NCBI GenBank assembly: GCA_001804285.1
Contig: MHFR01000003.1
Span: 1-53,227, forward strand
DNA length: 53,227 nucleotides
Direction: 5' to 3'
DNA from: Candidatus Danuiimicrobium aquiferis
GTDB lineage: Bacteria > Omnitrophota > Omnitrophia > Omnitrophales > Danuiimicrobiaceae
Both the position numbers and the translations under genes were made by a program. The stretch's first letter is position 1. Every line of letters starts with the position of its first letter. Below the pieces are notes generated by a model. That model was not told where the DNA came from. It searched no databases and saw nothing but the letters and a program-made list of their open reading frames with translations. This document shows positions 18,102 to 27,667 of this stretch, in pieces.

Positions 18102-19493
18102 ATGCCAGACATACATATTGATGACACGATTGTAGCGATTGCGACAGCATCCGGTGAAGGTGCGATCGGAATTGTCCGTTTGAGCGGTAAGGATGCGGTA
18201 CAAATTGCGGATCGAGTATTTCAGGCCGCAAACAGGGTAAAACTTGGAAAAGCGGATTCGCACACCGTGCATCATGGATTTATTCACGATGAAAAGGGCC
18301 AGCAAGTGGATGAAGTTCTTGCGACCGTTTTCCGTTCACCCCGGTCTTATACCGGAGAAGATTTGGTTGAAATCGGCGCACATGGCGGGATGAAAATTCT
18401 AAAAAATATTTTAAGTCTTTTTCTCCGAACAGGTGCACGGCAGGCTGATCCGGGTGAATTTACGCGCCGCGCGTTTTTGAACGGGCGGATGGATTTAGCA
18501 CAGGCGGAAGCGGTGCTTGACTTGATTCGCGCAAAAACCGATCAATCGGTGACGGCAGCCATGAGTCAATTGAAGGGGGAGCTTTCAAAACGGATTCAAG
18601 AATTGAAAGAACGGCTCATGCTTCTTTATGCGCACATGGAAGCCTATCTGGATTTCCCGGAAGATCACTTAGATGTTTATTCAAATGAGGAATTTGAAAA
18701 CCGGTTTAAACAAGTGACTGAAAATTTGAGAACGCTTATTCACAGTTATGCGAAAGGCGAGATCGTGAGAGAAGGGGCGCTTGTTGTGATTGTCGGTCGG
18801 CCAAATGTCGGAAAGTCCTCATTAATGAATGCATTGCTTGAGAGGGATCGGGCTATCGTTTCAGATATTCCCGGGACTACGCGGGATGTCCTCGAAGAAT
18901 CCATCGAAATCGGCGGTTTTTGGATCCGGCTGGTGGACATGGCAGGGCTTGGGCGCGAAAGCGATCATCCCCTCGATCGCGAAGCGGCTTTGCGCGCAGA
19001 AAAATATCTCGAGGAAGGCGATTTATTTCTTTGGATGGTGGATGCGACGGCAAATTCATTCGAAGAAGACCTCAAAATCAAAAAACGGTTGCTCGAAAAA
19101 CCCGTGATTTCTGTTGCAAACAAAACAGATTTGATTCCGAAAACAAAATGGGGTGAATTGAGGCAAAAAACCGGTGAGAACGACTTTTGTTTCATTTCCG
19201 CGACGGCGCGTGAAGGGCTTGGACGTCTTGAAGGCCAGATTGAAGCATATTGTTTGCAGCAAGACAAAGGAACGGAGTCGATTTTAATCACCCGTGCGCG
19301 TCACAAGCAGGCGCTTGAACATTCGCTCGAGGCATTGCTGAGAAGTCACGCGGCATTTTTGCAGAAAGAATCGCTTGAGTTCGTCACCGTTGATTTGAAA
19401 GCCGCACTGGATGCGTTAAAAGAGCTTGTGGGCGAGATTTATAGTGAGGATTTGCTTGATTTAATTTTCCAAGAGTTCTGTGTTGGTAAGTAA
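18102..19493 (+). CDS. mnmE: tRNA U34 modification GTPase MnmE
   Basis: 463 residues from ATG 18102, chosen over upstream starts because MPDIHIDDTIVAIATA matches the family N-terminus and GAGAGGA lies about 10 nt upstream. The N-terminal folate-binding domain (GEGAIGIVRLSG, SPRSYTGEDLVEI.AHGG) is followed by a helical domain with an embedded G domain: GRPNVGKSS (about 232), DIPGTTRD, DMAGLG, NKTD and SATAREGLG. It ends in the conserved FCVGK with its essential cysteine. With MnmG it installs aminomethyl or carboxymethylaminomethyl groups on U34 using methylene-THF. Confidence 0.96.
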   Translation: MPDIHIDDTIVAIATASGEGAIGIVRLSGKDAVQIADRVFQAANRVKLGKADSHTVHHGFIHDEKGQQVDEVLATVFRSPRSYTGEDLVEIGAHGGMKILKNILSLFLRTGARQADPGEFTRRAFLNGRMDLAQAEAVLDLIRAKTDQSVTAAMSQLKGELSKRIQELKERLMLLYAHMEAYLDFPEDHLDVYSNEEFENRFKQVTENLRTLIHSYAKGEIVREGALVVIVGRPNVGKSSLMNALLERDRAIVSDIPGTTRDVLEESIEIGGFWIRLVDMAGLGRESDHPLDREAALRAEKYLEEGDLFLWMVDATANSFEEDLKIKKRLLEKPVISVANKTDLIPKTKWGELRQKTGENDFCFISATAREGLGRLEGQIEAYCLQQDKGTESILITRARHKQALEHSLEALLRSHAAFLQKESLEFVTVDLKAALDALKELVGEIYSEDLLDLIFQEFCVGK

Positions 19494-19741
19494 TTTCGAA
19501 ATTTCAAGATTTTTTTTTACTATTTTTTCGGGAAAATATTTCTTTGAGATTGCATCAAAAAAATCTTTTTTTTGAATTGACAACAAATTTTATTGCGCTA
19601 AAATTTAAAATCATCAGTTAGTTCTTTGTTTGAAGTTGAAAAGATGACAAGGCAGAGAAGAAAGAATTGTCGAATCAAAACGAGATGACGTTCGATTTTA
19701 TATTATGAAAGTTTTCATACGAACACAAACCAGAGAGTGAT

Positions 19742-19777
19742 GAGAGAGAGGAACGAAGTTTGTTACTCTCTCTTTTT
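19742..19777 (+). terminator. Candidate intrinsic terminator or small-RNA 3' end
   Basis: GAGAGAGAG and CTCTCTCT arms with an extra AAC/GTT pairing in the loop, followed directly by TTTTT. It is about 250 nt past the mnmE stop, so it either ends a long 3' UTR or belongs to an unannotated small RNA. Confidence 0.45.
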
Positions 19778-19874
19778 GTCTCTCGGACTTCTCCGGTACG
19801 TTTGACAATCTTTCCTCCGGTAGTTCTGAGTTAAGAAATAGGGTTTTATAAAATATTCAAGTTGACTGATTTTT

Positions 19875-20034
19875 GTCATGCCCGAAAGCTTCAGTCGGGC
19901 ATCTGCGATTCAGAGATTCCCGCCTTTAACAACCTATGGATTTTTCATGGGAAGTTAAGGACGGTGCTGACTCCCGTTAAATAGTAGTAATGTTTTCAAT
20001 GTCAGTCAGCCCGCTTAAAGCATGCGGGAATGAC
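19875..20034. repeat. Dispersed palindromic repeat interrupted by a nested element
   Basis: Outer ends GTCATGCCCGAA (19875) and GCGGGAATGAC (to 20034) match the family at 16335. It is split after ATTCCCGC by about 86 nt (19924-20009), and CCCGC occurs on both sides of the split, like a short target duplication. The nested part contains GCTGACT and AGTCAGC as an inverted pair and resembles the nested element at 45273-45374. Confidence 0.65.
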
Positions 20035-20181
20035 AGAATCCAAAAAAGGAAACTGCTTTACCCAAAGAAAGGTTTTTCTTTTTTTAAAAAAGTTTTTAAC
20101 TCGCTATAAGCTTATGAGTTCAAGTCAGTTTAATTAAGACTAAAGTTTAAATTATTATGTGTCGAATCTTTGCCTATGAAG

Positions 20182-20226
20182 CCTATATGTAGTGTATGAT
20201 CTTTATTTAAAGCACTATATGTTGGA
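20182..20226 (+). promoter_or_regulatory. Tandem NrdR boxes upstream of nrdJ
   Basis: Two NrdR-box-like sites, CCTATATGTAGTGT (20182-20195) and GCACTATATGTTGG (20212-20225). The shared CTATATGT begins at 20183 and 20215, 32 bp apart, about three helical turns, as is typical for NrdR tandem boxes that repress ribonucleotide reductase genes when dATP/ATP is high. They lie about 110-150 bp before the nrdJ start. Confidence 0.7.
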
Positions 20227-20331
20227 GGTTGTTTTAAAATCGTTTTTATAAAGATTATAAAAAAAGTATATGGTTGTTAATCCATCAAACGCGTTGAAAA
20301 CTAATTGCTAAGTTCCGTTAAGGGGGATCCA

Positions 20332-23300
20332 ATGACAGTTAAAGCCCATAAGCCAAAAGCTCAGGGGAAACCAATGCGTCCGGAAGATGCTTCATCCGGT
20401 TCTGCGGGTTTAAATGAAGCGAAAGCCGGAATGCACATTTCCAGACGGTATACCCATCAGGGAGTTCATCCTTATGATCAGATCAAATGGACACGACGGT
20501 CGTCTTCCATTTTAAATCCGGACGGATCGGTTGTATTCCAACTTGAAAATTTAGAGATACCGGAAAGCTGGTCGCAATTGGCAACCGATATTGCTGCGTC
20601 AAAATATTTTAGGAAAGCAGGCGTTCCGCGCGTCGGGGCCGAAACAAGCGTACGTCAATTGGTTACACGTGTCGCTCGTACCATTCGGCGAGCCGGTGAA
20701 AAATTGGGTGGTTATTTTTCAACCGCAGAGGATGCCGAAGCGTTTGAGATGGAGTTGACTCATTTATTAGTGACCCAAATGGGGGCCTTCAATTCACCGG
20801 TGTGGTTTAATTGCGGGCTTTATCATGAGTATGGGATCGGCGGTAGCGGAGGAAACTGGTTTTGGAACCCTGCAAACGGAATGGTGGAACAAACCACAGA
20901 TGCGTATTCCAATCCGCAGTGTTCAGCCTGCTTCATTCAATCTGTCGATGATGATTTAATGTCTATTTTTGATTTAATCAAGGCGGAAGCACGGCTTTTT
21001 AAATATGGATCCGGAACCGGGACAAATTTTTCAAAATTACGCGGGAAACAAGAAAAACTTTCAGGTGGAGGAACTTCTTCGGGTGTGATGTCCTTTCTTG
21101 AAGTTTTGGATCGTGGGGCCGGGGCGACTAAATCGGGCGGAACAACCCGGCGAGCCGCAAAGATGGTGATTCTCGATATTGATCATCCTGAAATCGCGGA
21201 TTTTATCGGTTGGAAAATGAGAGAAGAAAAGAAAGCACGGGCACTGATTGCGGCAGGTTATCCGGCAGATTTCAACGGAGAAGCTTACCGGACGGTTGGC
21301 GGTCAAAATTCAAATAATTCGGTCCGTATTTCCGACGAATTTATGCAGGCTTATATCAATGGAGGGCAATGGCATACCCGTACCCGGACCGGCGGCGAGA
21401 TTTGTGAAACCTTTGAGGCGAAGGATTTAATGAATTTGATCAGTGAGGCAGCGTGGTGTTGCGCGGATCCGGGCGTTCAATTTGATACGATTATTAATGA
21501 CTGGCATACCTGCCCGAACACCGACCGGATTTACGCTTCAAATCCATGTTCGGAATATATGTTTTTGAATGATTCGTCGTGCAACTTAGCGTCGGTTAAT
21601 CTGATGAAATTTTTTAACGAGGATAAAACGTTTGATGTGGAGGGTTTTCGGCATGCTTGCCGTGTATTTATTATAGCGCAGGAGATCCTTGTGGATTTTG
21701 GTTCTTATCCGACCCGGAAAATAGCCCTGAACAGCCATGATTACCGGGCGCTTGGGTTGGGATTTGCAAATTTGGGAACATTTCTTATGGTCAATGGAAT
21801 TCCTTATAACAGCGAGGATGCGCTTGCGGTTGCGGGAGCAATTTCGGCGATTATGACGGGACATGCATATTGGGTATCCTCTGAACTTGCGCAGGCCAAA
21901 GGGCCTTTTAACGGGTTTCCGAAAAACCGTGAACCGATGCTGCGCGTGATTGACAAACATCGCAACTTGGCGTATCAACTCAAGCCCGCGAAAGAATTTT
22001 CTTATTTACCGAAAGCGGCACAGGAAGATTGGGACGAAGCGCTTGCATTCGGGAAAACTTACGGTTACCGGAATTCACAGGTGACGGTTGTTGCTCCGAC
22101 GGGAACGATTGGACTTCTCATGGATTGCGACACGACCGGGGTGGAACCGGATTTCGCGTTGGTCAAGTTTAAGAAACTTGCCGGCGGCGGATATTTTAAA
22201 ATTGTGAACCAATCTGTTCCGATGGCTTTGAAGAAGCTTGGTTATTCGGACACGGAAATTCATGAAATTGTCGAATATGTGGTTGGAACCGCTTCCCTCA
22301 AAAATGCGCCGTGGGTGAATGAAAATGCGCTTCGAAACAAAGGCTTTGACGATGAAGATTTGGCGAAGATCGAAGACATGCTCCCGAGCGTTTTTGACTT
22401 AACACAGGCATTTACGCCCAGTTTGCTCGGAGAAGAAACGCTTAGGCGGCTTGAGTTCAAGTCTGAAGAATTCAAAAATAAAAAATTTAACCTGCTTGAG
22501 GCGATTGGATTTTCAAAAGCGGAAATTGACGAAGCCAATCGTGTGATTTGCGGAATGATGACCGTGGAAGGGTCGCCGCATTTGAAGTCGGAACATCTTC
22601 CGATTTTTGATTGTGCCAATAAATGCGGGAAAGACGGTGTGCGTTTTATCGAAGCGATGGGGCATGTGCGGATGATGGCGGCCGTTCAGCCGTTTATTTC
22701 CGGTGCGATTTCGAAAACCGTTAATCTTCCGAATGAAGCGACCGTGGATAATATCCGGAATCTTTATATGGAAGCATGGAATCTCGGATTAAAAGCCATT
22801 GCGCTCTATCGTGATGGTTGTAAAGCGTCTCAGCCCCTTAACACCTCTTCCGATAGTAAAGAGAAATCTGATGTGGGTGTCGATTCTTCGGGAAAGAAAA
22901 CGGTTGAGCAGCCCATTCTCCGGCGGAGACGGCTTCCCAAGAAACGGGCCGGGTTTACGCAGGAAGCAAATGTGGGCGGGCATAAGGTTTATCTCAGGAC
23001 GGGCGAATACGAAGACGGCACTCTCGGTGAAATTTTCATCGATATGCATAAGGAAGGAGCGGCATTCCGAAGCATGATGAACTGTTTCGCGATTGCGATT
23101 TCTTTGGGAATTCAATATGGTGTTCCGCTCAAAGAATTTGTTGATGTGTTCACGTTTACCCGGTTTGAGCCGCAGGGAGCGGTTGATCATCCGAATATCA
23201 AATTAGCGACGTCTGTTGTGGATTACATATTCCGTGTTTTGGGGATGGAGTATTTGGGCCAGACGGATTTCGTTCACAAAAAGCCTGTTGATGGGGAAGC

Positions 23301-23625
23301 GCTTCCCGGGGCAGACAAAGCTGCTTCTAATGACAAGAAAAAAAATCCACCAAAAACAAATGGTTGCGGTGAATCTCGTGCGGTGGCTATTCAGCAAAAA
23401 CCGGCGGTTTCTCAGGCGAGTGCAGTGGCTCAATCACCCGCAGCCGAAAATATGGCTCATACCGTTTCTGCTCCTATCGGAGCCGGAACACAAAACGGTC
23501 TTTCCGGGCATTTGTCCACGATGATGGGGGATGCGCCGATGTGCAACCAGTGCGGCCATTTGACCATCCGTAACGGATCTTGCTACAAATGCTTGAACTG
23601 CGGTAATTCCATCGGTTGTTCGTGA
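20332..23625 (+). CDS. nrdJ: Vitamin B12-dependent (class II) ribonucleoside-diphosphate reductase
   Basis: 1097 residues from ATG 20332, preceded by AAGGGGG with 6 nt spacing. An in-frame TTG at 20305 is less likely. The reductase core has QWARRD-region equivalents, [19 protein letters not shown] (about 194-204), GSGTGTNFS and SNPCSEY (about 402-408, active-site Cys and Glu), with [17 protein letters not shown] for the C-terminal part. The C-terminal extension ends in a zinc ribbon (CNQCG...CYKCLNC), normal for NrdJ. It reduces ribonucleotides using adenosylcobalamin independently of oxygen. Regulation by NrdR is suggested by the boxes upstream. A hairpin terminator follows. Confidence 0.97.
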   Translation: MTVKAHKPKAQGKPMRPEDASSGSAGLNEAKAGMHISRRYTHQGVHPYDQIKWTRRSSSILNPDGSVVFQLENLEIPESWSQLATDIAASKYFRKAGVPRVGAETSVRQLVTRVARTIRRAGEKLGGYFSTAEDAEAFEMELTHLLVTQMGAFNSPVWFNCGLYHEYGIGGSGGNWFWNPANGMVEQTTDAYSNPQCSACFIQSVDDDLMSIFDLIKAEARLFKYGSGTGTNFSKLRGKQEKLSGGGTSSGVMSFLEVLDRGAGATKSGGTTRRAAKMVILDIDHPEIADFIGWKMREEKKARALIAAGYPADFNGEAYRTVGGQNSNNSVRISDEFMQAYINGGQWHTRTRTGGEICETFEAKDLMNLISEAAWCCADPGVQFDTIINDWHTCPNTDRIYASNPCSEYMFLNDSSCNLASVNLMKFFNEDKTFDVEGFRHACRVFIIAQEILVDFGSYPTRKIALNSHDYRALGLGFANLGTFLMVNGIPYNSEDALAVAGAISAIMTGHAYWVSSELAQAKGPFNGFPKNREPMLRVIDKHRNLAYQLKPAKEFSYLPKAAQEDWDEALAFGKTYGYRNSQVTVVAPTGTIGLLMDCDTTGVEPDFALVKFKKLAGGGYFKIVNQSVPMALKKLGYSDTEIHEIVEYVVGTASLKNAPWVNENALRNKGFDDEDLAKIEDMLPSVFDLTQAFTPSLLGEETLRRLEFKSEEFKNKKFNLLEAIGFSKAEIDEANRVICGMMTVEGSPHLKSEHLPIFDCANKCGKDGVRFIEAMGHVRMMAAVQPFISGAISKTVNLPNEATVDNIRNLYMEAWNLGLKAIALYRDGCKASQPLNTSSDSKEKSDVGVDSSGKKTVEQPILRRRRLPKKRAGFTQEANVGGHKVYLRTGEYEDGTLGEIFIDMHKEGAAFRSMMNCFAIAISLGIQYGVPLKEFVDVFTFTRFEPQGAVDHPNIKLATSVVDYIFRVLGMEYLGQTDFVHKKPVDGEALPGADKAASNDKKKNPPKTNGCGESRAVAIQQKPAVSQASAVAQSPAAENMAHTVSAPIGAGTQNGLSGHLSTMMGDAPMCNQCGHLTIRNGSCYKCLNCGNSIGCS

Positions 23626-23681
23626 TATTGTCTGAGCAAACGTTAGCTTTATAACATGTTCGAATTTGCGCGAATACTAAC

Positions 23682-23717
23682 AAAATGGGGTCAGGCCCAA
23701 GGGTCCGACCCCATTTT
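23682..23717 (+). terminator. Rho-independent terminator after nrdJ
   Basis: AAAATGGGGTC (23682-23692) and GACCCCATTTT (23707-23717) form an 11-bp stem around a 14-nt loop and are followed by more T-rich sequence. The A-rich left flank means it could work in both directions. Confidence 0.8.
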
Positions 23718-23810
23718 ATTTATTTTTGTATTACCGCATTTAACCGAATCTGTTAAAATAACCCCACAATTAAATTACCTATTATTTCAAGAAAAGAGAG
23801 GGTAAGTTTT

Positions 23811-24401
23811 ATGTTTATCAACCGTACGATTAAAGATTACCTTGACCGGCTTTCTAGTGAACAACCGATTCCGGGTGGCGGAGGAACTTCTGCGCTTGTG
23901 GGAGCTTTGGGAATCGGATTGATTATTATGGTCGCCAAGATCATGGCCGGTCGCCCGGAGCATGCAAACGATGCTAAACTAAAGGAATTAATTCAACATT
24001 TGATTCGTTTACGGGATGCGGCGGAACGTATTGTTGATGAGGATCCGAAAGTATTTCAAGATGTCATGAATAGTTATAAACAGATTAAGAAAATTCAGAA
24101 TAAGAAAATCGGCGAAGAGAATCTTGAAACTGCGCTCGGAAAAGCTTTCCGGATTCAGGCCGATTTATGTTCAGAACTCACGACAGCGAAAAAAATACTG
24201 GTGGAAGTCGGGAAAATCGCGACGAAATCAATTCGGAATGATTTAGTGGTCGCTAACGCGCTTTTGGATGCCGCGTTTAAGGGTGGGGAATCAACGGCTC
24301 ACATTAATGTTGTCTGCATGGAAAAAGGAAAAAAGTGCCGCCATGCGGAACATGAACTTGAAAAAACAGCGGAACAATATCAAAAAATTAAATTTGAATA
24401 A
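23811..24401 (+). CDS. fchA: Cyclodeaminase/cyclohydrolase family protein (methenyl-THF cyclohydrolase, FchA-like)
   Basis: 196 residues of the FTCD_C fold. Signature IPGGGGTSALVGALG near residues 20-34, an all-helical body, and a C-terminal STAHINV region. GAGAGGG lies 8 nt upstream of the ATG. The family hydrolyses 5,10-methenyl-THF to 10-formyl-THF or deaminates formimino-THF. Its position directly before folD (12 bp) favours the C1-pathway cyclohydrolase role. FolD is often bifunctional, so the two could overlap. Confidence 0.85.
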   Translation: MFINRTIKDYLDRLSSEQPIPGGGGTSALVGALGIGLIIMVAKIMAGRPEHANDAKLKELIQHLIRLRDAAERIVDEDPKVFQDVMNSYKQIKKIQNKKIGEENLETALGKAFRIQADLCSELTTAKKILVEVGKIATKSIRNDLVVANALLDAAFKGGESTAHINVVCMEKGKKCRHAEHELEKTAEQYQKIKFE

Positions 24402-24413
24402 AAAAGGTTTTTT

Positions 24414-25274
24414 ATGGAAGCCCAACTTCTTCAAGGTAAACCGGTTGCCGAAAAATTAAAAACTGAAATCAAGGCGGAATTCGAGACGCTCATCCGGAAA
24501 ATTGGGATGATTCCGACGATCCGTGCCATCCAAGTGGGAGAGGAGCCTGCCTCCGAACTCTACCTGAAATCGCAGAAGAAAGTGGCGGAGTTGCTTGGCG
24601 TAAATCACGAAACGACGATACTTGCTCCATCGGCCGCGGAAAAAGATTTAATAGGCGAGATTGAACGTGCGAATCGTGATCCGAAAGTCCATGGGATCAT
24701 TGTTCAAATGCCGCTTCCGAAAACTTTTGCGGTGGATCGAATCTTAGATACAATTCATTCCGATAAAGACGTTGAAGCCATTACGATGCGGAATCTCGGA
24801 CGTTTGGGTGTGAATAAAGCAGGGCTTGCGCCTTGCACGGCGCGCGCAGTGGTCCGGTTAATAGAGGAAACCGGCGTTGATGTTTTTGGGAAAGAAGCGG
24901 TTGTGATTGGTTCAAGTAAAACTGTAGGGTTGCCTGCTTTTTTGCTTTTGGTCGGGAAAAAAATGACGAGTATGATTTGCCATACAGGCACGTTTAAAGC
25001 CGGTACGCTCGAGGCACATGTTCGGCGAGCGGATGTGTTGGTGGTTTCTGCAGGGAAACCGGCGATTATTCCCGGTTCTTGGGTGAAGGAAGGTTCGATT
25101 GTGATTGATGTGGGGATTAACCGGGTGGATGGGAAAACCGTCGGCGATGTGGAGTTTGAACCGGCGAAATTACGCGCGCGGTTTATTACACCGGTTCCCG
25201 GCGGCGTCGGGCCGGTGACGACCGTGATGTTATATGAAAATTTGGTTACGATTTTAAAGAACCGGGGAAATTGA
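24414..25274 (+). CDS. folD: Methylene-THF dehydrogenase/methenyl-THF cyclohydrolase
   Basis: 286 residues, the usual length. N-terminal motif with Y and K (ELYLKSQKKVAELLG, about residues 48-62), GIIVQMPLPKTF (the Q and P of the folate site), DVEAIT, a Rossmann-like VVIGSSKTVGLPAFLLL, and the C-terminal PVPGGVGPVTT. It interconverts methylene-, methenyl- and formyl-THF. Probably one operon with the fchA-like gene and panB, 4 bp downstream. Confidence 0.96.
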   Translation: MEAQLLQGKPVAEKLKTEIKAEFETLIRKIGMIPTIRAIQVGEEPASELYLKSQKKVAELLGVNHETTILAPSAAEKDLIGEIERANRDPKVHGIIVQMPLPKTFAVDRILDTIHSDKDVEAITMRNLGRLGVNKAGLAPCTARAVVRLIEETGVDVFGKEAVVIGSSKTVGLPAFLLLVGKKMTSMICHTGTFKAGTLEAHVRRADVLVVSAGKPAIIPGSWVKEGSIVIDVGINRVDGKTVGDVEFEPAKLRARFITPVPGGVGPVTTVMLYENLVTILKNRGN

Positions 25275-25278
25275 TGTC

Positions 25279-26079
25279 ATGAATCAAATCGCCATCAAAG
25301 ATATTATTGATCGCAAACGGAAAAACGGAAAAAAAATTGTTGTCCTCACAGCCTATGATTTTCCTTTTGCAAAGTTAGTGGATCAGGCGGGAGTTGATAT
25401 CGTGCTCGTCGGAGATTCCGTCGGAATGGTATGCCTCGGGTATGATTCGACGGTTCCGGTGACGATGCGCGATATGCTTTATCACGTAAAAGCGGTTAGC
25501 CGCGCTGTGAAACACGCATTGATTGTTGCGGACATGCCGTTTGGATCATACGACACGGTCGAACGAACGCTCCGAAATGCAAAACGGCTCATTCAACAAT
25601 CCGGCGCAAATGCGGTCAAGTTGGAAGGCGGAAGTTTCGTTTTAGATCAAGTCAAAGCACTCGTCGGAAGCGGATGCCCGGTCATGGGACATGTCGGAAT
25701 GACACCTCAGACAGCCAGTCAATTGGGCGGGTATAAAGTCCAAGGGCGAAATCCGGAAGATGCTGAGCGTTTGGTGAAAGAAGCGCAAGCGCTTGAACGG
25801 GCGGGAGTTTTCTCAATTGTTTTGGAATGTATTCCTGCCAGTCTCTCGGAGCAGATTACAAAAATCCTTAAAATTCCCACTATCGGAATCGGAGCAGGGC
25901 CTTCGACAGATGGCCAAGTGCTTGTTCTTCATGACATGCTTGGTTTTGAATCTTCGGTCAAGCCGCGGTTCGTCCGGCGTTATGCAGAACTTTCAAACAC
26001 CGTGGTGGATGCCATTCGCAAATACTCCGAAGATGTCCGGGATGGAGAATATCCGACATTGGATGAAAGTTTTCAGTAA
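25279..26079 (+). CDS. panB: 3-methyl-2-oxobutanoate hydroxymethyltransferase
   Basis: 266 residues. TIM-barrel ketopantoate synthase with VVLTAYDFPFAKLVD, VGDSVGMVCLGYDSTVPVT (metal Asp), ADMPFGSY, VKLEGG, MGHVGMTPQ (catalytic region), SIVLECIP and IGIGAGPSTDGQVLV. It uses 5,10-methylene-THF made by the upstream FolD reaction, the first step of pantothenate and CoA synthesis. The start lies 4 bp after the folD stop, so translational coupling is likely. Confidence 0.97.
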   Translation: MNQIAIKDIIDRKRKNGKKIVVLTAYDFPFAKLVDQAGVDIVLVGDSVGMVCLGYDSTVPVTMRDMLYHVKAVSRAVKHALIVADMPFGSYDTVERTLRNAKRLIQQSGANAVKLEGGSFVLDQVKALVGSGCPVMGHVGMTPQTASQLGGYKVQGRNPEDAERLVKEAQALERAGVFSIVLECIPASLSEQITKILKIPTIGIGAGPSTDGQVLVLHDMLGFESSVKPRFVRRYAELSNTVVDAIRKYSEDVRDGEYPTLDESFQ

Positions 26080-26205
26080 TCTTTTTTTACTTGTTTGGAT
26101 TTGAAAAAAAACAGTTTATCAGGTAACCTTGATTCAGATGTAGATGTGACCAAAAGTTAAATAACGATTCGGCATAGCAAACGGTTGTCCAACGTTGGAG
26201 TAGTG

Positions 26206-27192
26206 ATGGGGCGAAGTGAGGCCAGCCAGAACAAGAAAAAGAAGAACATTCCATTTTTTCCTCTCATCATTTTCGTTGGGATGCTTTTTACGGTTACGCT
26301 TTGGGATGCTTATCTCCACGGAACGGATCCATTAGGACGGGAACTTGTGAGCAGCCTCATTTTAATAATGGGAACCCTTTTTTCAATCTCGGCCGGACTG
26401 TTTAGCTGGTCGATTGAGTCCCGCCGGGGCATGCTCGAGCGTCAAGTGAATGAACGTACCCGTGAGTTAAATGAAAAAAATCAGGAACTGGCCGAAAAAA
26501 ACCAGGAAATTGAACAATTTATTCACACCATTTCCCACGATCTTAAAGCGCCGATCGTTTCTATTCAGGGGTTTGCGTCGATCCTGAAATCGGAGTTGGG
26601 AAGCACCTTGAATGAAGGTCAAACCAATTATTTCAGCCGCATTCTTACAAATTTAAAATATATGAATAGTCTGATCGCTGATTTGCTTGAGCTTTCGCGG
26701 ATCGGCCGGATCGAAGAAGAAAAAGAAGAGGTTGATACGATTAAGGTGCTTGAAGGATTAGTGGCCGAATTGAAGCCCGAAATGGACCGGCGTCGCGTGA
26801 CGATTGAACTGAAAACAGAGTTTCCCAAATTTTTCGGTTCGCGGAAACGATTGGAACAGGTTTTTTTAAATTTGCTCGGCAATGCGGTTAAATATATCGG
26901 AACGCCTGAATGCCCAAAAATAGAAGTGGGATGTTCGGAAAGCCGGAAGTCCGGGTTTTCAGAAATTTGGATCAGGGATAATGGGATCGGCATCAAAAAA
27001 GAATATCAGGAAAAAATATTTCAAATGTTCCAGCGAGCGCCGGAAAGCATCAAAGAAGAAGGAACCGGGATCGGTTTAAACATTGTGAAAAAAATCGTTG
27101 AATTAAATGGAGGCGCTGTTTGGGTCGAATCGGAACCGGGAAAAGGCAGCACATTCTTTTTTGAATGGACGAAAGCCTGTGGAACTCTTTAA
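26206..27192 (+). CDS. Membrane sensor histidine kinase
   Basis: 328 residues from ATG 26206 (GGAG 6 nt upstream); a TTG at 26185 is possible. Two transmembrane helices (about 16-33 and 49-69) with a very short loop, then a coiled coil (73-105) and a HisKA domain with phospho-acceptor H111 in TISHDLKAPI. HATPase boxes follow: NLLGNAVKYI, DNGIGI and GTGIGLNIVKK. No periplasmic or PAS sensor domain is visible, so the signal may be membrane-borne. It heads the signalling cluster and probably feeds the receivers downstream. Confidence 0.92.
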   Translation: MGRSEASQNKKKKNIPFFPLIIFVGMLFTVTLWDAYLHGTDPLGRELVSSLILIMGTLFSISAGLFSWSIESRRGMLERQVNERTRELNEKNQELAEKNQEIEQFIHTISHDLKAPIVSIQGFASILKSELGSTLNEGQTNYFSRILTNLKYMNSLIADLLELSRIGRIEEEKEEVDTIKVLEGLVAELKPEMDRRRVTIELKTEFPKFFGSRKRLEQVFLNLLGNAVKYIGTPECPKIEVGCSESRKSGFSEIWIRDNGIGIKKEYQEKIFQMFQRAPESIKEEGTGIGLNIVKKIVELNGGAVWVESEPGKGSTFFFEWTKACGTL

Positions 27193-27229
27193 TTCAAGGA
27201 TCGGGTGGGAAAGCCGTTAGAATTAAACG

Positions 27230-27667
27230 ATGAAGAAAATTGTGATGATTGAAGATAATGAAGATCATGTGCTTTTGATTCGGCAAGCGCTTCAAAGCGG
27301 TGATTTGAATATCTCGCATTTTCAAGACGGGATGTCGGCGATACAAAATTTCAAAGAAATTAAACGCGGGGAAGATGCGCCCGATTTAATTTTGCTTGAT
27401 TTGAAATTGCCCGGAATGGATGGTTGCGAAGTGTTGAAGCGGCTTCGCCAAATCCGGTTTTTAGAGTGTATTCCGGTTGTGATGGTGACAACCTCCGGCC
27501 GCAAGGAGGAAATTAGGCAGGCCTATAAGACGGGTGTTTGCGGTTATGTGACTAAATCAGAGGATTTTGACGAATTTTCGGTGAAACTTAAATGTGTGAT
27601 ACAATATTGGCTGAAAACGGTTGAATCTGCGAAATTGGCATGTTCAGAAAGTGAAAAAGACTCATGA
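27230..27667 (+). CDS. Single-domain response regulator (Rcp1-like CheY-type)
   Basis: 145 residues, one receiver domain with acidic pocket E8-D9, phospho-acceptor D57 (LILLDLKLPG), T88 and K109. No output domain. Its N-terminus IEDNEDHVLLIRQAL resembles phytochrome-associated Rcp1-type receivers. Its stop overlaps the start of the next gene by 4 nt (ATGA), so the two are translationally coupled. Possible intermediate in a phosphorelay. Confidence 0.93.
   Translation: MKKIVMIEDNEDHVLLIRQALQSGDLNISHFQDGMSAIQNFKEIKRGEDAPDLILLDLKLPGMDGCEVLKRLRQIRFLECIPVVMVTTSGRKEEIRQAYKTGVCGYVTKSEDFDEFSVKLKCVIQYWLKTVESAKLACSESEKDS

Larger units (their letters stand above)
19494..20181. other. Long intergenic region between mnmE and nrdJ
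   Basis: About 690 bp, AT-rich near mnmE, with no credible coding frame. It contains a hairpin plus T-tract (19742-19777), a dispersed palindromic repeat (19875-20034) interrupted by a second element, and the upstream part of the nrdJ control region. I saw no cobalamin riboswitch features. Confidence 0.5.

Noticed and set aside
20035-20331. Cobalamin riboswitch upstream of the B12-dependent nrdJ
   Set aside because: Expected from the enzyme's cofactor, but no B12-box-like sequence or suitable structure is seen; NrdR boxes are the visible control.
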